Source of the DNA: an uncultured Chlorobiota bacterium
GTDB taxonomy: Bacteria > Bacteroidota > Ignavibacteria > UBA10030 > UBA6906
NCBI GenBank assembly: GCA_900696645.1
Contig: CAADGV010000024.1
Location: 124,001-188,000 of the forward strand
Reading direction: 5' to 3'
Length of the DNA stretch: 64,000 bases
Part shown: positions 8,179-16,893 of the stretch, in pieces
Layout of the letters: every line of letters starts with the position of its first letter
How positions within the stretch are numbered: position 1 is the stretch's first letter
Notes under the pieces: model-generated
What the model saw: only the letters and a program-made list of their open reading frames with translations
Told to the model about the DNA's origin: nothing
The model's database searches: none
Program-made: the position numbers and the translations under genes

Positions 8179-10335
8179 ATGAAGGCTGAACGCGCCAGAA
8201 CATATCGAAACCTGAACCGCTCCGGATACCTTCCTGTTGCAGTTCTGTGCTTGAGCGCACTCGTCATGCTTTCATTGCACTTGCCCTCACGCGCCGTGGC
8301 GCAAATCAATCCTGCTGATTACGAAATAGCTTCCATCCGGTTCGAAGGGAACGAAAGCTTCAGCAATAACGAGTTGATACAACAAATTCAAACGCGGGAA
8401 ACGCCCGGTTTCATCAACAAGTTTCTTCACAATAGCATCAGCGAACGACTGGGAAGGAAAAGCGAATTTCTCGATGAGCGGATGCTTGCCGAAGATCTCG
8501 ATCGCCTCCGGCAATTCTACAAAGATCACGGATTTCAAGATGTGAAGATTGACAGCCTGCTCTTGTTCTCGGAGCCTGAACGTATTGTTGACGTCAGTAT
8601 CCGCGTTGATGAGGGATATCGTTCTGTAATCGATACTCTTGTCTACAAAGGAATTGTTGGTGTTCCGCCGGCTGTGCTCGAAGAAATCATGTCGGACAGC
8701 AAGATTGCCGTCGGCGATCCATTCAACAAGAATCTCATTGAGGAGGATGTCCGCCACGTTCTCCAGGTTCTCAAGAACAACGGCCACGGGCAGGCAGCGT
8801 TTGCGCGTCAAAATTCTTCGATCACATACTACACGAGTACACGCAATTTTAGTGTGGTTCTACAGTTCGAACTCGGCAAGTTCCATCGGTTTGGGGAGAT
8901 TACTGTTCAGCAGGAATTAGATCCAATCAGGGAAGATATCCGGGAAGAAGATATTCTGCGCCAACTCGACTACGCAACAGGTGAGGACTACAGCCTCGAC
9001 AAAATAAAAACCAGCGAGCGCAATCTCAACCGGATCGGCATATTTGACCGCGCGTGGATTGAGACCGAGTTTCCCGACGCCGCCAATCCTGAATCAATCC
9101 ATGTGAAGACGCATGTCAAAATTCGCCCCCGCGACAAACACGAGCTTGCTCCGGAGGTGCTGTTCGGCAGTGACGACAATAATAACTTCACGCTTGGAAC
9201 CGGTATTGGCTACACGAACAGGAATTTTCTCAGCGGTGCACGGACGTTCACAACACATCTTCGCTTCCGCACACGGAATTTCAGGGATTTTCCTGATGTG
9301 TTCAATGCAAACAACAATGCCATCGCCAATGCCGACCTGACCTTCGAAATCATTCAGCCGTACATTTTTTCGAACAAGATCAGAGGCTCATGGTCGCTTT
9401 CGGCAATTGTGGACAAGCAGACCTTCTACATCAACCGTATTCTTCAAAACAAGTTCGGCTTTGTAAGCCGCTTCGCGGAATTCACAACGGGATATCTCGA
9501 TTGGACAACACAGCTTGTCAGCCTGGAGAAGAAAAGCTCGATAGTGATTGACTCGACAAATCTTGAGGTGTTGCGCGGCCTGCGCGATCTGGAATTACAG
9601 GATTCGCTTCAGCAATTCAACTCCATTCTCTCATTTACTATTCAACGGGATATGACGGATGATATTTTTTCGCCATCCCGCGGGTTCTTCCATTCTCTCA
9701 CCGTGGAAGAATCAGGTTTGCTTCCTCTCATTCTCCAGCGGTGGCGGCCTGATTTACCGTTCACGCAGTTTTATCGAACTAGCTTCCTCCTCCGTTGGTA
9801 TCTTGATCTCACCGGAAGTCGCCGGTTCTCGATTCTTGCACTCAAACTGAAGGGCGGGTACGAAGGCAAGTACGGCATGAGTTACTCGGATTCCACGAGA
9901 ATCATTCCGCAAACCCATCGATTCTATGCCGGAGGTGGCGGCAGCGTTCGCGGGTGGCGCTCCCGTGATTTGGGGATTGGGGGAAACCCGCAGTTGGGGG
10001 GCAATGTTCTCGCCGAGGGAAGTCTGGAGCTTCGAACGAATGTGTTGCAAAGCCTGAGGGACGATTTCTGGGATAAACTGTGGACTGTTCTGTTTATCGA
10101 TGTCGGAAATGTCTGGGCGGAAGCCAGAAACCTGCAAGTACGAACAACCGCCATTGCCGCCGGATTCGGAATCCGGTACGACACATTTTTCGGCCCGTTC
10201 CGGATTGACTACGGGATTCAAATACACGACCCGCGTGGCAGCGTCAGCGGAAAGAATTGGGTAACGCAACGGAAGTTCTGGAGCGAGACCCTCCGGCTCG
10301 GCGTTCTCCATTTCGGCATCGGTCACGCCTTTTGA
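8179..10335 (+). CDS. Omp85 family outer membrane protein (BamA/TamA-like)
   Basis: A 718-residue outer membrane insertase-type protein. A signal peptide with hydrophobic core VAVLCLSALVMLSLHLPS ends near VAQ. POTRA-like domains cover about residues 40-340 (YEIASIRFEGNESFSNNEL, then VSIRVDEGYRSVIDTLV, then FHRFGEITV). The last 380 residues form the D15/Omp85 beta barrel. The loop-6 motif appears as GGGGSVRGWRSRDLG, with the conserved VRGW. The C-terminus ends HFGIGHAF with a terminal phenylalanine as expected for BAM recognition. The ATG at 8179 is chosen because an earlier TTG start would begin inside the terminator hairpin region. Fewer POTRA units than BamA suggest a TamA-like or lineage-specific paralogue. 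Confidence 0.88.
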   Translation: MKAERARTYRNLNRSGYLPVAVLCLSALVMLSLHLPSRAVAQINPADYEIASIRFEGNESFSNNELIQQIQTRETPGFINKFLHNSISERLGRKSEFLDERMLAEDLDRLRQFYKDHGFQDVKIDSLLLFSEPERIVDVSIRVDEGYRSVIDTLVYKGIVGVPPAVLEEIMSDSKIAVGDPFNKNLIEEDVRHVLQVLKNNGHGQAAFARQNSSITYYTSTRNFSVVLQFELGKFHRFGEITVQQELDPIREDIREEDILRQLDYATGEDYSLDKIKTSERNLNRIGIFDRAWIETEFPDAANPESIHVKTHVKIRPRDKHELAPEVLFGSDDNNNFTLGTGIGYTNRNFLSGARTFTTHLRFRTRNFRDFPDVFNANNNAIANADLTFEIIQPYIFSNKIRGSWSLSAIVDKQTFYINRILQNKFGFVSRFAEFTTGYLDWTTQLVSLEKKSSIVIDSTNLEVLRGLRDLELQDSLQQFNSILSFTIQRDMTDDIFSPSRGFFHSLTVEESGLLPLILQRWRPDLPFTQFYRTSFLLRWYLDLTGSRRFSILALKLKGGYEGKYGMSYSDSTRIIPQTHRFYAGGGGSVRGWRSRDLGIGGNPQLGGNVLAEGSLELRTNVLQSLRDDFWDKLWTVLFIDVGNVWAEARNLQVRTTAIAAGFGIRYDTFFGPFRIDYGIQIHDPRGSVSGKNWVTQRKFWSETLRLGVLHFGIGHAF

Positions 10336-10348
10336 GATTGGACTGACT

Positions 10349-11476
10349 ATGTGGCATCGCGTTATCGGACAACAACGAGTCAAGAACATCCTTCTCAGCG
10401 CATTGCGCACGAATCGGTTGCCGCACGCCTATTTGTTTGCAGGAAACGAAGGTGTAGGCAAAGATGCGATGGCTCTCGAGCTTGCGCGTGTGCTACATTG
10501 TGAGAAGAAGAATGAAGAAGCCTGCGGTGAGTGCGCTTCATGCCTGAAACTGAACACGCTCCAGCATCCCGATGTCAAGTTCATCACGGCATTGCCCTTG
10601 GGGAAAAGCGAGAAAAGCGACGATCCGCCGATGGAAAAACTGGCTGCGGCGGATGTTGAATCCGTCCAGGAGCAATACAGACTCAAAGGCGAAAATCCCT
10701 ATCACCGCATTGCGATTGCGAGAGCCAACATCATCAAGATCAACAGTATCCGGGACGTTCGCCGCGAGTCGGCAATGAGCTCGTTGTACGGCGGGAAAAA
10801 AGTATTCATCATCTCCAACGCCGACGAGATGGGCGATGAGGCGTCCAATACGTTGCTTAAGACTCTTGAAGAGCCGCCCGGTGATACTCTTCTCATTCTC
10901 ACAACGTCCCGCCCCGAAACGTTGCTGCAAACGATTATCTCACGGTGTCAGCTTGTCCGGTTTGACCCGTTGACGGAAGGTGACATCCGGGCGGCGCTGA
11001 TCGAACGCGAGCAGGTTGAGGATAGCAAGGCGACTCTTGTAGCGCGACTCGCAAACGGCAGCTACGTTCGTGCATTGGAATTATTGAAGGATGATGTAGA
11101 TGGCTTGCGGCAGGATGTTGTGAATTTTGTCCGCACAACGCTTACGGGCAATGCCGTTGCTATCTCGGAGCAGGTTGAGCAGTTGGCATCATCGAAGGAT
11201 CGGGAGTTTGTTGTTCGCTTTCTGACCCTTATGCTTATCTGGTTTCGTGATGCGTTTGTGCTGCTCCAGGGCGGCAGCATCATCAATCTCGACCAACAAG
11301 AAGATTTGAAAAGATTTACAGCAAAATTTCCGGACGCAAACCTCAATGACGTGATGAATGCCGTTGAGCAGTCTATTTCTCTTATCTACAAAAATGGCTA
11401 CATTCCTCTCACGCTGCTTCAGCTTACAGTGAGGCTGCGGCGTGCAATCCTTGAACACTCACTGCAACGGATATAG
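10349..11476 (+). CDS. holB: DNA polymerase III delta-prime subunit
   Basis: A 375-residue clamp-loader AAA+ protein. The N-terminus WHRVIGQQRVKNILLSAL and the P-loop GNEGVGKD begin the ATPase domain. A zinc-binding cluster CGECASC, preceded by Cys in VLHC, fits delta-prime/gamma-type subunits. The sensor region is SNADEMGDEASNTLLKTLEE, and TLILTTSRPETLLQTIISRC contains the SRC arginine-finger motif. The C-terminal third is helical, as in clamp-loader collar domains. The presence of SRC and the length distinguish it from DnaX. It lies 13 bases after the Omp85 gene and 17 bases before metG, a probable operon. Confidence 0.88.
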   Translation: MWHRVIGQQRVKNILLSALRTNRLPHAYLFAGNEGVGKDAMALELARVLHCEKKNEEACGECASCLKLNTLQHPDVKFITALPLGKSEKSDDPPMEKLAAADVESVQEQYRLKGENPYHRIAIARANIIKINSIRDVRRESAMSSLYGGKKVFIISNADEMGDEASNTLLKTLEEPPGDTLLILTTSRPETLLQTIISRCQLVRFDPLTEGDIRAALIEREQVEDSKATLVARLANGSYVRALELLKDDVDGLRQDVVNFVRTTLTGNAVAISEQVEQLASSKDREFVVRFLTLMLIWFRDAFVLLQGGSIINLDQQEDLKRFTAKFPDANLNDVMNAVEQSISLIYKNGYIPLTLLQLTVRLRRAILEHSLQRI

Positions 11477-11493
11477 AAACGGCATCAGGTTCC

Positions 11494-13563
11494 ATGGCTG
11501 AACGCATTCTGGTTACTGCTGCATTACCATACGCTAACGGGCAGATCCATCTCGGCCATCTGGCGGGAGCGTACCTGCCGTCAGATATCTACGTCCGGTT
11601 TCAGCGGTTGAAGGGACGTGAGGTCGTCTTCATCTGCGGCTCCGACGAACACGGCGTTCCCATCACGCTTACCGCGGATAAAGAAGGCATCACTCCGCAG
11701 GCGGTTGTCGATCGGTATCACGCGATGAACAAAGCAGCGTTCGAGAAGTTCGGTATGAGCTTCGATAACTACTCGCGGACTTCGTTACCCTTGCATCACC
11801 GGACTGCGCTGGAGTTCTTCCTTGATTTTCATAAAAGGGGGATTCTGAAAGAGAAGAAGGAACAGCAGTTCTTCGATCCGAAAGCAAACATGTTCCTTCC
11901 TGACCGTTACGTGGAAGGAACGTGCCCCGTGTGCAGCAACCCTGAAGCCCGCGGCGATCAATGCGAGCGATGCGGATCGTATCTGAATCCGACTGAACTG
12001 ATCAATCCGAAAAGCAAAATCTCGGGCGAAGTTCCCGTGTTGCGCGAGACGTCGCATCTCTACTTTCCGCTAGGAGAGTACCAGAAGAAACTTGAATCAT
12101 ACATTGACATCCGCAACAAGCGCGACAGATGGAAAGACAATGTGCTGAAGTACTGTCAATCATGGTTCAAGGATGGCTTGCAGGATCGTGCCGTTACGCG
12201 GGATTTGGATTGGGGCGTCAAGATTCCGTTGCCCGGCTACGAAAGCAAAGTTCTGTACGTTTGGTTTGATGCCGTGCTGGGGTATATCTCATCAACAAAG
12301 GAATGGTCGGAAAGAACCGGCAAGCCGGATGAATGGAAGAAATTCTGGCAGGATGAATCGACGAAGTATGTGGCGTTCATCGGGAAGGATAATGTTGTGT
12401 TCCATTGCATCGTTTTTCCCGCAATGCTTATGGCATGGAACGAAACGCATCAGCAGAAATATGTTTTGCCTGAGAATGTGCCCGCCAACGAATTTTTGAA
12501 TTTTGAAGGACAGAAGTTCTCGAAAAGTCGCGGGATTGGGATTGACGTACAGGATTTCCTTGAGCGGTTTCCTGCCGATCCGCTCAGGTACTATCTCGCT
12601 TCGTCGTTGCCCGAATATCGAGATTCGGATTTTTATTGGAGGGATTTTCAAGCGAAGAATAACAATGAGCTTGCCGATATTCTTGGGAATTTTGTGAATC
12701 GCACGCTGGCGTTTGCAGGCAAAACATTCAACGGTGTTGTGCCCGAGCGAGGAGACATCACTTCGCTCGACCGAACGATCCTTGATGCGCTGAATGCGAC
12801 ACCGACTGCGGCTCAAAAGTGCTTCGAAGAATATCGTTTTCGTGATGCATTGCTGGAAATTATGAACCTTGCCCGTGCCGCGAACAAGTATTTCAATGAC
12901 AGCGAGCCCTGGAAAACCGCAAAGTCCGACGCGTCGCGTTGTGCAACGACTATCAACGTCAGCATTCAAGTTGCCCGCTCCCTTGCTGTGCTGATGTTTC
13001 CGTTTGTTCCTTCTTCATGCGAGAAAATCTGGCGTATGCTTGCTCTTGAAGGAAAGGCGGCAGAACAGTCGTGGGACTCTGCCGGATCGGCAGTAATTCC
13101 CCCCGGCCACAAATTAGGCACAACGGAAATTCTCTTCACCAAAATCGAGGATGATGTGATTGAACAGGCAATACGCGAGACTACAAATCAACAACCGGCA
13201 CCATCTGCAACCCCAAAACAGGTTGAAGAAAAGCCGTCGATAACCATTGATGACTTCAAGAAAGTGGAATTACGTGTCGCGAAGATACTTGAATGTGAAC
13301 CGGTGCCAAAATCTGAGAAGCTGTTGAAATTGCAAGTAGAGGTCGGCACGGAGCGGCGTCAAATTGTAGCAGGCATTGCGAAACATTACAAGCCGGAGGA
13401 TCTCATCGGTAAAAGTGTTGTGGTGGTGTACAACTTACAGCCTGCAAAGCTGATGGGGCAGGAGTCGAAAGGGATGATTCTTGCTGCTTCGTCGGACGAC
13501 GACGGAAAGTTGTTCGTCGTGTCCCCGTTGGGTGAAATAGCCAGCGGTAGTGTGGTTCGCTGA
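11494..13563 (+). CDS. metG: Methionine--tRNA ligase
   Basis: A 689-residue class I aminoacyl-tRNA synthetase that charges tRNA-Met. The HIGH-equivalent HLGH (about 19-22) lies in LPYANGQIHLGHLAGAYL. A zinc knuckle is seen as CPVC and CERC near residues 145-160. The KMSKS-equivalent is KFSKS (341-345). The anticodon-binding helical domain follows. After a low-complexity linker, a C-terminal tRNA-binding EMAP/Trbp111 domain starts near 580 (DDFKKVELRVAKILECEPVP) and ends at the C-terminus. This long form with the appended OB-fold dimerises in other bacteria. All key motifs are intact. Confidence 0.97.
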   Translation: MAERILVTAALPYANGQIHLGHLAGAYLPSDIYVRFQRLKGREVVFICGSDEHGVPITLTADKEGITPQAVVDRYHAMNKAAFEKFGMSFDNYSRTSLPLHHRTALEFFLDFHKRGILKEKKEQQFFDPKANMFLPDRYVEGTCPVCSNPEARGDQCERCGSYLNPTELINPKSKISGEVPVLRETSHLYFPLGEYQKKLESYIDIRNKRDRWKDNVLKYCQSWFKDGLQDRAVTRDLDWGVKIPLPGYESKVLYVWFDAVLGYISSTKEWSERTGKPDEWKKFWQDESTKYVAFIGKDNVVFHCIVFPAMLMAWNETHQQKYVLPENVPANEFLNFEGQKFSKSRGIGIDVQDFLERFPADPLRYYLASSLPEYRDSDFYWRDFQAKNNNELADILGNFVNRTLAFAGKTFNGVVPERGDITSLDRTILDALNATPTAAQKCFEEYRFRDALLEIMNLARAANKYFNDSEPWKTAKSDASRCATTINVSIQVARSLAVLMFPFVPSSCEKIWRMLALEGKAAEQSWDSAGSAVIPPGHKLGTTEILFTKIEDDVIEQAIRETTNQQPAPSATPKQVEEKPSITIDDFKKVELRVAKILECEPVPKSEKLLKLQVEVGTERRQIVAGIAKHYKPEDLIGKSVVVVYNLQPAKLMGQESKGMILAASSDDDGKLFVVSPLGEIASGSVVR

Positions 13564-13576
13564 TACGAACGTCACG

Positions 13577-13825
13577 CTATTGTGCGTAGTGAAAGAGAAT
13601 CGGAAGCAAAATATAGGCTGCGCTCATACCCGAAACAATCAGTGCAGCCATTGAGCCTACTGCCCAGAAGAACATCTTGATATCGCCGTCCCGCTCGCCC
13701 GACACGTTGAGGGCTTTACGAAAGCAGAAAATGGCGACGGCGAGTCCGATGATCGCCAGCGTTCCGAAAAAGATGGAAAGTGTAATGTCGAGAGTTGCCA
13801 TAACAAATTGTAGAGATCGTGACAT
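13577..13825 (-). CDS. Small two-helix membrane protein, function unknown
   Basis: An 82-residue protein with two predicted transmembrane helices (about 10-33 and 49-76) joined by a short charged loop (RKALNVSGERDGDIK). A second start at residue 9 (ATG at 13801) would give MATLDITLSIFFGT and is equally possible; no convincing ribosome site marks either. It is convergent with metG and divergent from the M49-like lipoprotein gene, whose promoter must lie within or very near this gene. I do not recognise a family. Hydrophobic patterning and lack of a competing + strand gene support a real gene. Confidence 0.6.
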   Translation of the reverse strand: MSRSLQFVMATLDITLSIFFGTLAIIGLAVAIFCFRKALNVSGERDGDIKMFFWAVGSMAALIVSGMSAAYILLPILFHYAQ

Positions 13826-13833
13826 CTGAATAT

Positions 13834-15501
13834 ATGAAAAAAATGAACCGGTATCGGCTGAGTTTAGGTGCAGCGTTTGTTGCTGTTTCTTTGTTGGGAT
13901 GTTCCGGGGAACCAGATCCCCGTATGATAGATGTTAACGCACGACTCGCCCGTCTGGAGAGAGTCCCAATGAAGTTCGATGCCCGTGGCCTTTCGCAGCA
14001 AACGAACGAAATGCTCAAGGCCCTCACGGAAGCCGGGCAGTTGTTGCATGAAGCATACCTGTACCAATACGCACCGGAAGGCATTGCAATACGCGATAGC
14101 CTTGGCAGACAAGATGGTGATCTGAGCAACAAGCTGCTTCGTCTCGTCGAGCGGAACGGCGGCCCTTACGACAAGATGGATGACTTCACGAATTTTGTCA
14201 ACAACAACCCCAAGCCTCCCGGCTCTGGCTTCTATCCTGCAGACCTGACGAAAGAAGAGTTCGAAGGCTACCTCGCCCGCTACATGCACCGATCGAAGGC
14301 CTTGATGAGTCCGTACACGGTTGTCAGGCGTGACAACGGCGGATTGAAGGCAATTCCTTTCCACGAGGAATACGCGCGATACGTAGTCCCCGCTGCCGAG
14401 CTGCTGAAGAAAGCAAGCAGACTGACGGATAATGTCAGCTTCAAGAAGTTTCTTGAACTGAGAGCCGAGGCATTGCTTACCGACGACTACACTGAAAGTC
14501 ACCTGGCTTGGCTTGAGGTAGTCGATTCGGACATCGACTTGCTTATGGCTCCTGATGAAGTGTACGACGACGGGTTGATGGGGTTGAAGGCATCGTATGA
14601 AGTTTCTGTTATGCTGAAGGATTCTGCCGCAAGCGCAAAAGTGGATTTCTTCGGCAGCTATCTGAACGAACTCGAAATGAATCTGCCGATTGATGAGAAG
14701 TACAAGCGTCCATCTGCAATCCTCAAGTCGCCCATGTACGTTGTCAATGACATTTTCCGGGGCGGTGATATTGCTACAGGGTATCAGGCGGTCGCCACAA
14801 CATTGCCCAACGATCCGATTGTCCGGAACACGAAAGGAACCAAGATCATCTTCTGGAAGAATATGATGGTGGCGCGAGTCGAGAAGATCATTCTGCCGAT
14901 TGCCTATGAACTCATTTCTTCCGACCAGATCGGATTCGTAACGACGCAGGGCGTATTCAGCAACACTATCATGCACGAGTTGTGTCATTCCGTCGGCCCC
15001 ATTTACGTGCACGGTACGGGGGAAACGATTTCCGTGAACGAGGCGCTCAAGGAACACTACACAACCATCGAAGAAGCGAAAGCCGATGCCGCCGGCTTGC
15101 ATTCAATGCGATATTTCATCCGGAAGGGGATTCTCGGGAAGGAGATGGAGCAGATTCATGCAGTGTCGGCGCTCGCGTCGATTTTCCGTACTATTCGTTT
15201 CAGTACCACGGAGGCGCATGCAAAGGCATCACTCTGTGCGTTGAACTATTTGCGCAATGCTAACGCAATCCGGTTTGATCAGAACACTAAGAGATGGTCG
15301 GTGATATTCGACAGGTTCGGACCCGCTGTTGCCGATTTGGCCGGCGAACTTCTGTTGCTTGAAGCCACGGGAGATTTCGAGGGAACGGAAAAGTTCCTGA
15401 ATCGATGGTCGGTGATGTCCGTTGATGTGGAGCAATCGCTTCGGCGACTGAACCACGTGCCGGTTGATATTGAGCCGGTGTATGATGTGAAGTGGAAATA
15501 A
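13834..15501 (+). CDS. M49-like zinc metallopeptidase lipoprotein
   Basis: A 555-residue lipoprotein. The signal peptide ends in the lipobox SLLGC with Cys23, so it is anchored in a membrane after export. The zinc-site motif is MHELCHSVGP (H381, E382, H385) followed about 28 residues later by IEEAKAD (413-418). This matches a bacterial branch related to dipeptidyl peptidase III (family M49), where HELxHGLGP plus EEAKAD is common. Gly after the second His is replaced by Ser. Substrate is unknown. The ATG at 13834 is preferred to GTG 13819 because it gives a canonical signal peptide. The hemerythrin gene begins two bases after its stop. Confidence 0.75.
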   Translation: MKKMNRYRLSLGAAFVAVSLLGCSGEPDPRMIDVNARLARLERVPMKFDARGLSQQTNEMLKALTEAGQLLHEAYLYQYAPEGIAIRDSLGRQDGDLSNKLLRLVERNGGPYDKMDDFTNFVNNNPKPPGSGFYPADLTKEEFEGYLARYMHRSKALMSPYTVVRRDNGGLKAIPFHEEYARYVVPAAELLKKASRLTDNVSFKKFLELRAEALLTDDYTESHLAWLEVVDSDIDLLMAPDEVYDDGLMGLKASYEVSVMLKDSAASAKVDFFGSYLNELEMNLPIDEKYKRPSAILKSPMYVVNDIFRGGDIATGYQAVATTLPNDPIVRNTKGTKIIFWKNMMVARVEKIILPIAYELISSDQIGFVTTQGVFSNTIMHELCHSVGPIYVHGTGETISVNEALKEHYTTIEEAKADAAGLHSMRYFIRKGILGKEMEQIHAVSALASIFRTIRFSTTEAHAKASLCALNYLRNANAIRFDQNTKRWSVIFDRFGPAVADLAGELLLLEATGDFEGTEKFLNRWSVMSVDVEQSLRRLNHVPVDIEPVYDVKWK

Positions 15502-15502
15502 T

Positions 15503-15976
15503 ATGGCAAAGCGGCACCGAAGCCTCATACCGTTATCACAGGATCATCATCACGGACTTGCACTGGCGGTACGGCTTCAGCAGGGGAACAATGCGCTCTT
15601 GAATGACGGCTGGACACACGACAGGGTTGAACAGGCGAGGCGTGTCCGGCATTTCTATGAGAACGACCTTCGTCCGCATTTCAAGGCCGAAGAGGCAATT
15701 GTGTTCCCGACGATGAGCCGTCATGTATCCGGTTCTTCATTGCTGATCGACGAGTTGATTCGTCAACATCGCGAAATGGAGCGGTTGATAGATATGCTGG
15801 ACCATTCTGAGGGGGATCAGTTGGAGAAAACTCTTGCGGCTTTGGGCGACCTTCTTGAAAAACACATTCGCAGCGAAGAGCGTGAATTATTCGAGATGAT
15901 GCAGCAACAACTCCCTTCCGATCTTCTTGAGGAGATCGGAGACGGCGTCAAGAAGTTGTTGATGAGAGATGGTTGA
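15503..15976 (+). CDS. Hemerythrin HHE domain protein
   Basis: A 157-residue four-helix-bundle protein with the histidine/glutamate pattern of hemerythrin-like domains. LSQDHHHGLAL is in helix 1, HFKAEEAIVFP in helix 2, RQHREMERL in helix 3 and EKHIRSEERELFEMM in helix 4. Such domains bind a di-iron site and serve in oxygen, NO or iron sensing or storage. No additional regulatory domain is fused. The ATG is two bases after the stop of the M49-like gene, indicating cotranscription. The partner for this domain is not apparent in the window. Confidence 0.9.
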   Translation: MAKRHRSLIPLSQDHHHGLALAVRLQQGNNALLNDGWTHDRVEQARRVRHFYENDLRPHFKAEEAIVFPTMSRHVSGSSLLIDELIRQHREMERLIDMLDHSEGDQLEKTLAALGDLLEKHIRSEERELFEMMQQQLPSDLLEEIGDGVKKLLMRDG

Positions 15977-16021
15977 AGCTGTGCTGTCTAATATTACCTT
16001 CTAACATTCGAAATACTCCCG

Positions 16022-16402
16022 ATGGAAGATAAGCAACTGACCATCCTGATTTCTGAAGATGAGGTTGATATCAACAATCTTCTCACTCTTGTTCTTCAAC
16101 TCGAGAACTTCACCGTCCTTCAGGCATTCGACGGGCTCACGGCCTATGAAACATTCCTTGCCCACAAGGATGAAGTTGATCTGATGGTAACAGATCTCGG
16201 CCTGCCGAAAATGGGCGGCGTGGAGTTGATAGAAAAAGTGCGGGGATTGAAGCCATCGGTGAAGATTATCGGCGCAAGTGGCTTCGGCAGAGTCAATGTT
16301 CGCGAAGAAGTGATGAATGCGGGAGCCGATGAATTCATGCCGAAGCCGTACATTACCGCAGACTTGGTCCTTCTTGCCAAGAAACTCCTTGGTCGTTCCT
16401 GA
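16022..16402 (+). CDS. Single-domain response regulator (CheY-like receiver)
   Basis: A 126-residue stand-alone receiver domain. The acidic pocket is in LISEDEVD near residues 9-16, the phospho-acceptor is Asp58 in VTDLGLP, the switch position is the serine in GASGF, and the conserved lysine is Lys108 in MPKPY. There is no output domain, so it must act by protein contact or as a phospho-relay step. No histidine kinase is adjacent. Its stop overlaps the ATG of yjbQ (TGATG at 16400-16404), so the two are translationally coupled. Confidence 0.92.
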   Translation: MEDKQLTILISEDEVDINNLLTLVLQLENFTVLQAFDGLTAYETFLAHKDEVDLMVTDLGLPKMGGVELIEKVRGLKPSVKIIGASGFGRVNVREEVMNAGADEFMPKPYITADLVLLAKKLLGRS

Positions 16403-16815
16403 TGAAATCACACACTGAATACCTGTGGTTCAACACCAAAACGCAGCGCGCGTACATCAATATCACTGAAACGGTTGATGGAATTGTCCGTAAGAGCGGC
16501 GTGAAGGAAGGCATGGTGTTGGTGTCGGCAATGCACATTACTGCCGGCGTGTATGTCAACGATGCCGAAGACGGGCTGATTCAGGATATTGACGAATGGC
16601 TCGAACAGCTTGCCCCGTTCAAAGCTGGCTATCGCCACCATCGCACCGGAGAAACCAACGGCGATGCGCATCTGAAAAGTCTGATCATGCACCATGAAGT
16701 CATCGTTCCCATCACAAACGGAAAACTCGATTTCGGACGGTGGCAGCAAATTTATTACGCCGAATTCGACGGGCAGCGCCGTAAAAGAGTCATTGTGAAG
16801 GTGATGGGAGAATAG
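16402..16815 (+). CDS. YjbQ family protein (UPF0047)
   Basis: A 137-residue protein of the YjbQ/UPF0047 family. Members have weak thiamine-phosphate synthase activity in vitro, and the physiological role is uncertain. Family hallmarks are the conserved [10 protein letters not shown] segment, the [20 protein letters not shown] block with its histidine cluster, and a C-terminal region ending KVIVKVMGE-like, with [16 protein letters not shown]. Histidines near residues 50, 82-83 and 93 are the expected metal or active-site residues. The start overlaps the upstream receiver gene. The gene is full length for the family. Confidence 0.9.
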   Translation: MKSHTEYLWFNTKTQRAYINITETVDGIVRKSGVKEGMVLVSAMHITAGVYVNDAEDGLIQDIDEWLEQLAPFKAGYRHHRTGETNGDAHLKSLIMHHEVIVPITNGKLDFGRWQQIYYAEFDGQRRKRVIVKVMGE

Positions 16816-16893
16816 ATTGCAATTCGTGCCGGCCTTCAGTAGATTTTCTGTAGCACACCATCGTCATTGAACTCAATATATTCAGGCATAGTC

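Noticed and set aside
13864-15102. 412-aa open frame opposite the M49-like gene
   Set aside because: Antisense to a gene with clear signal peptide and zinc motifs; the protein shows no domain pattern.
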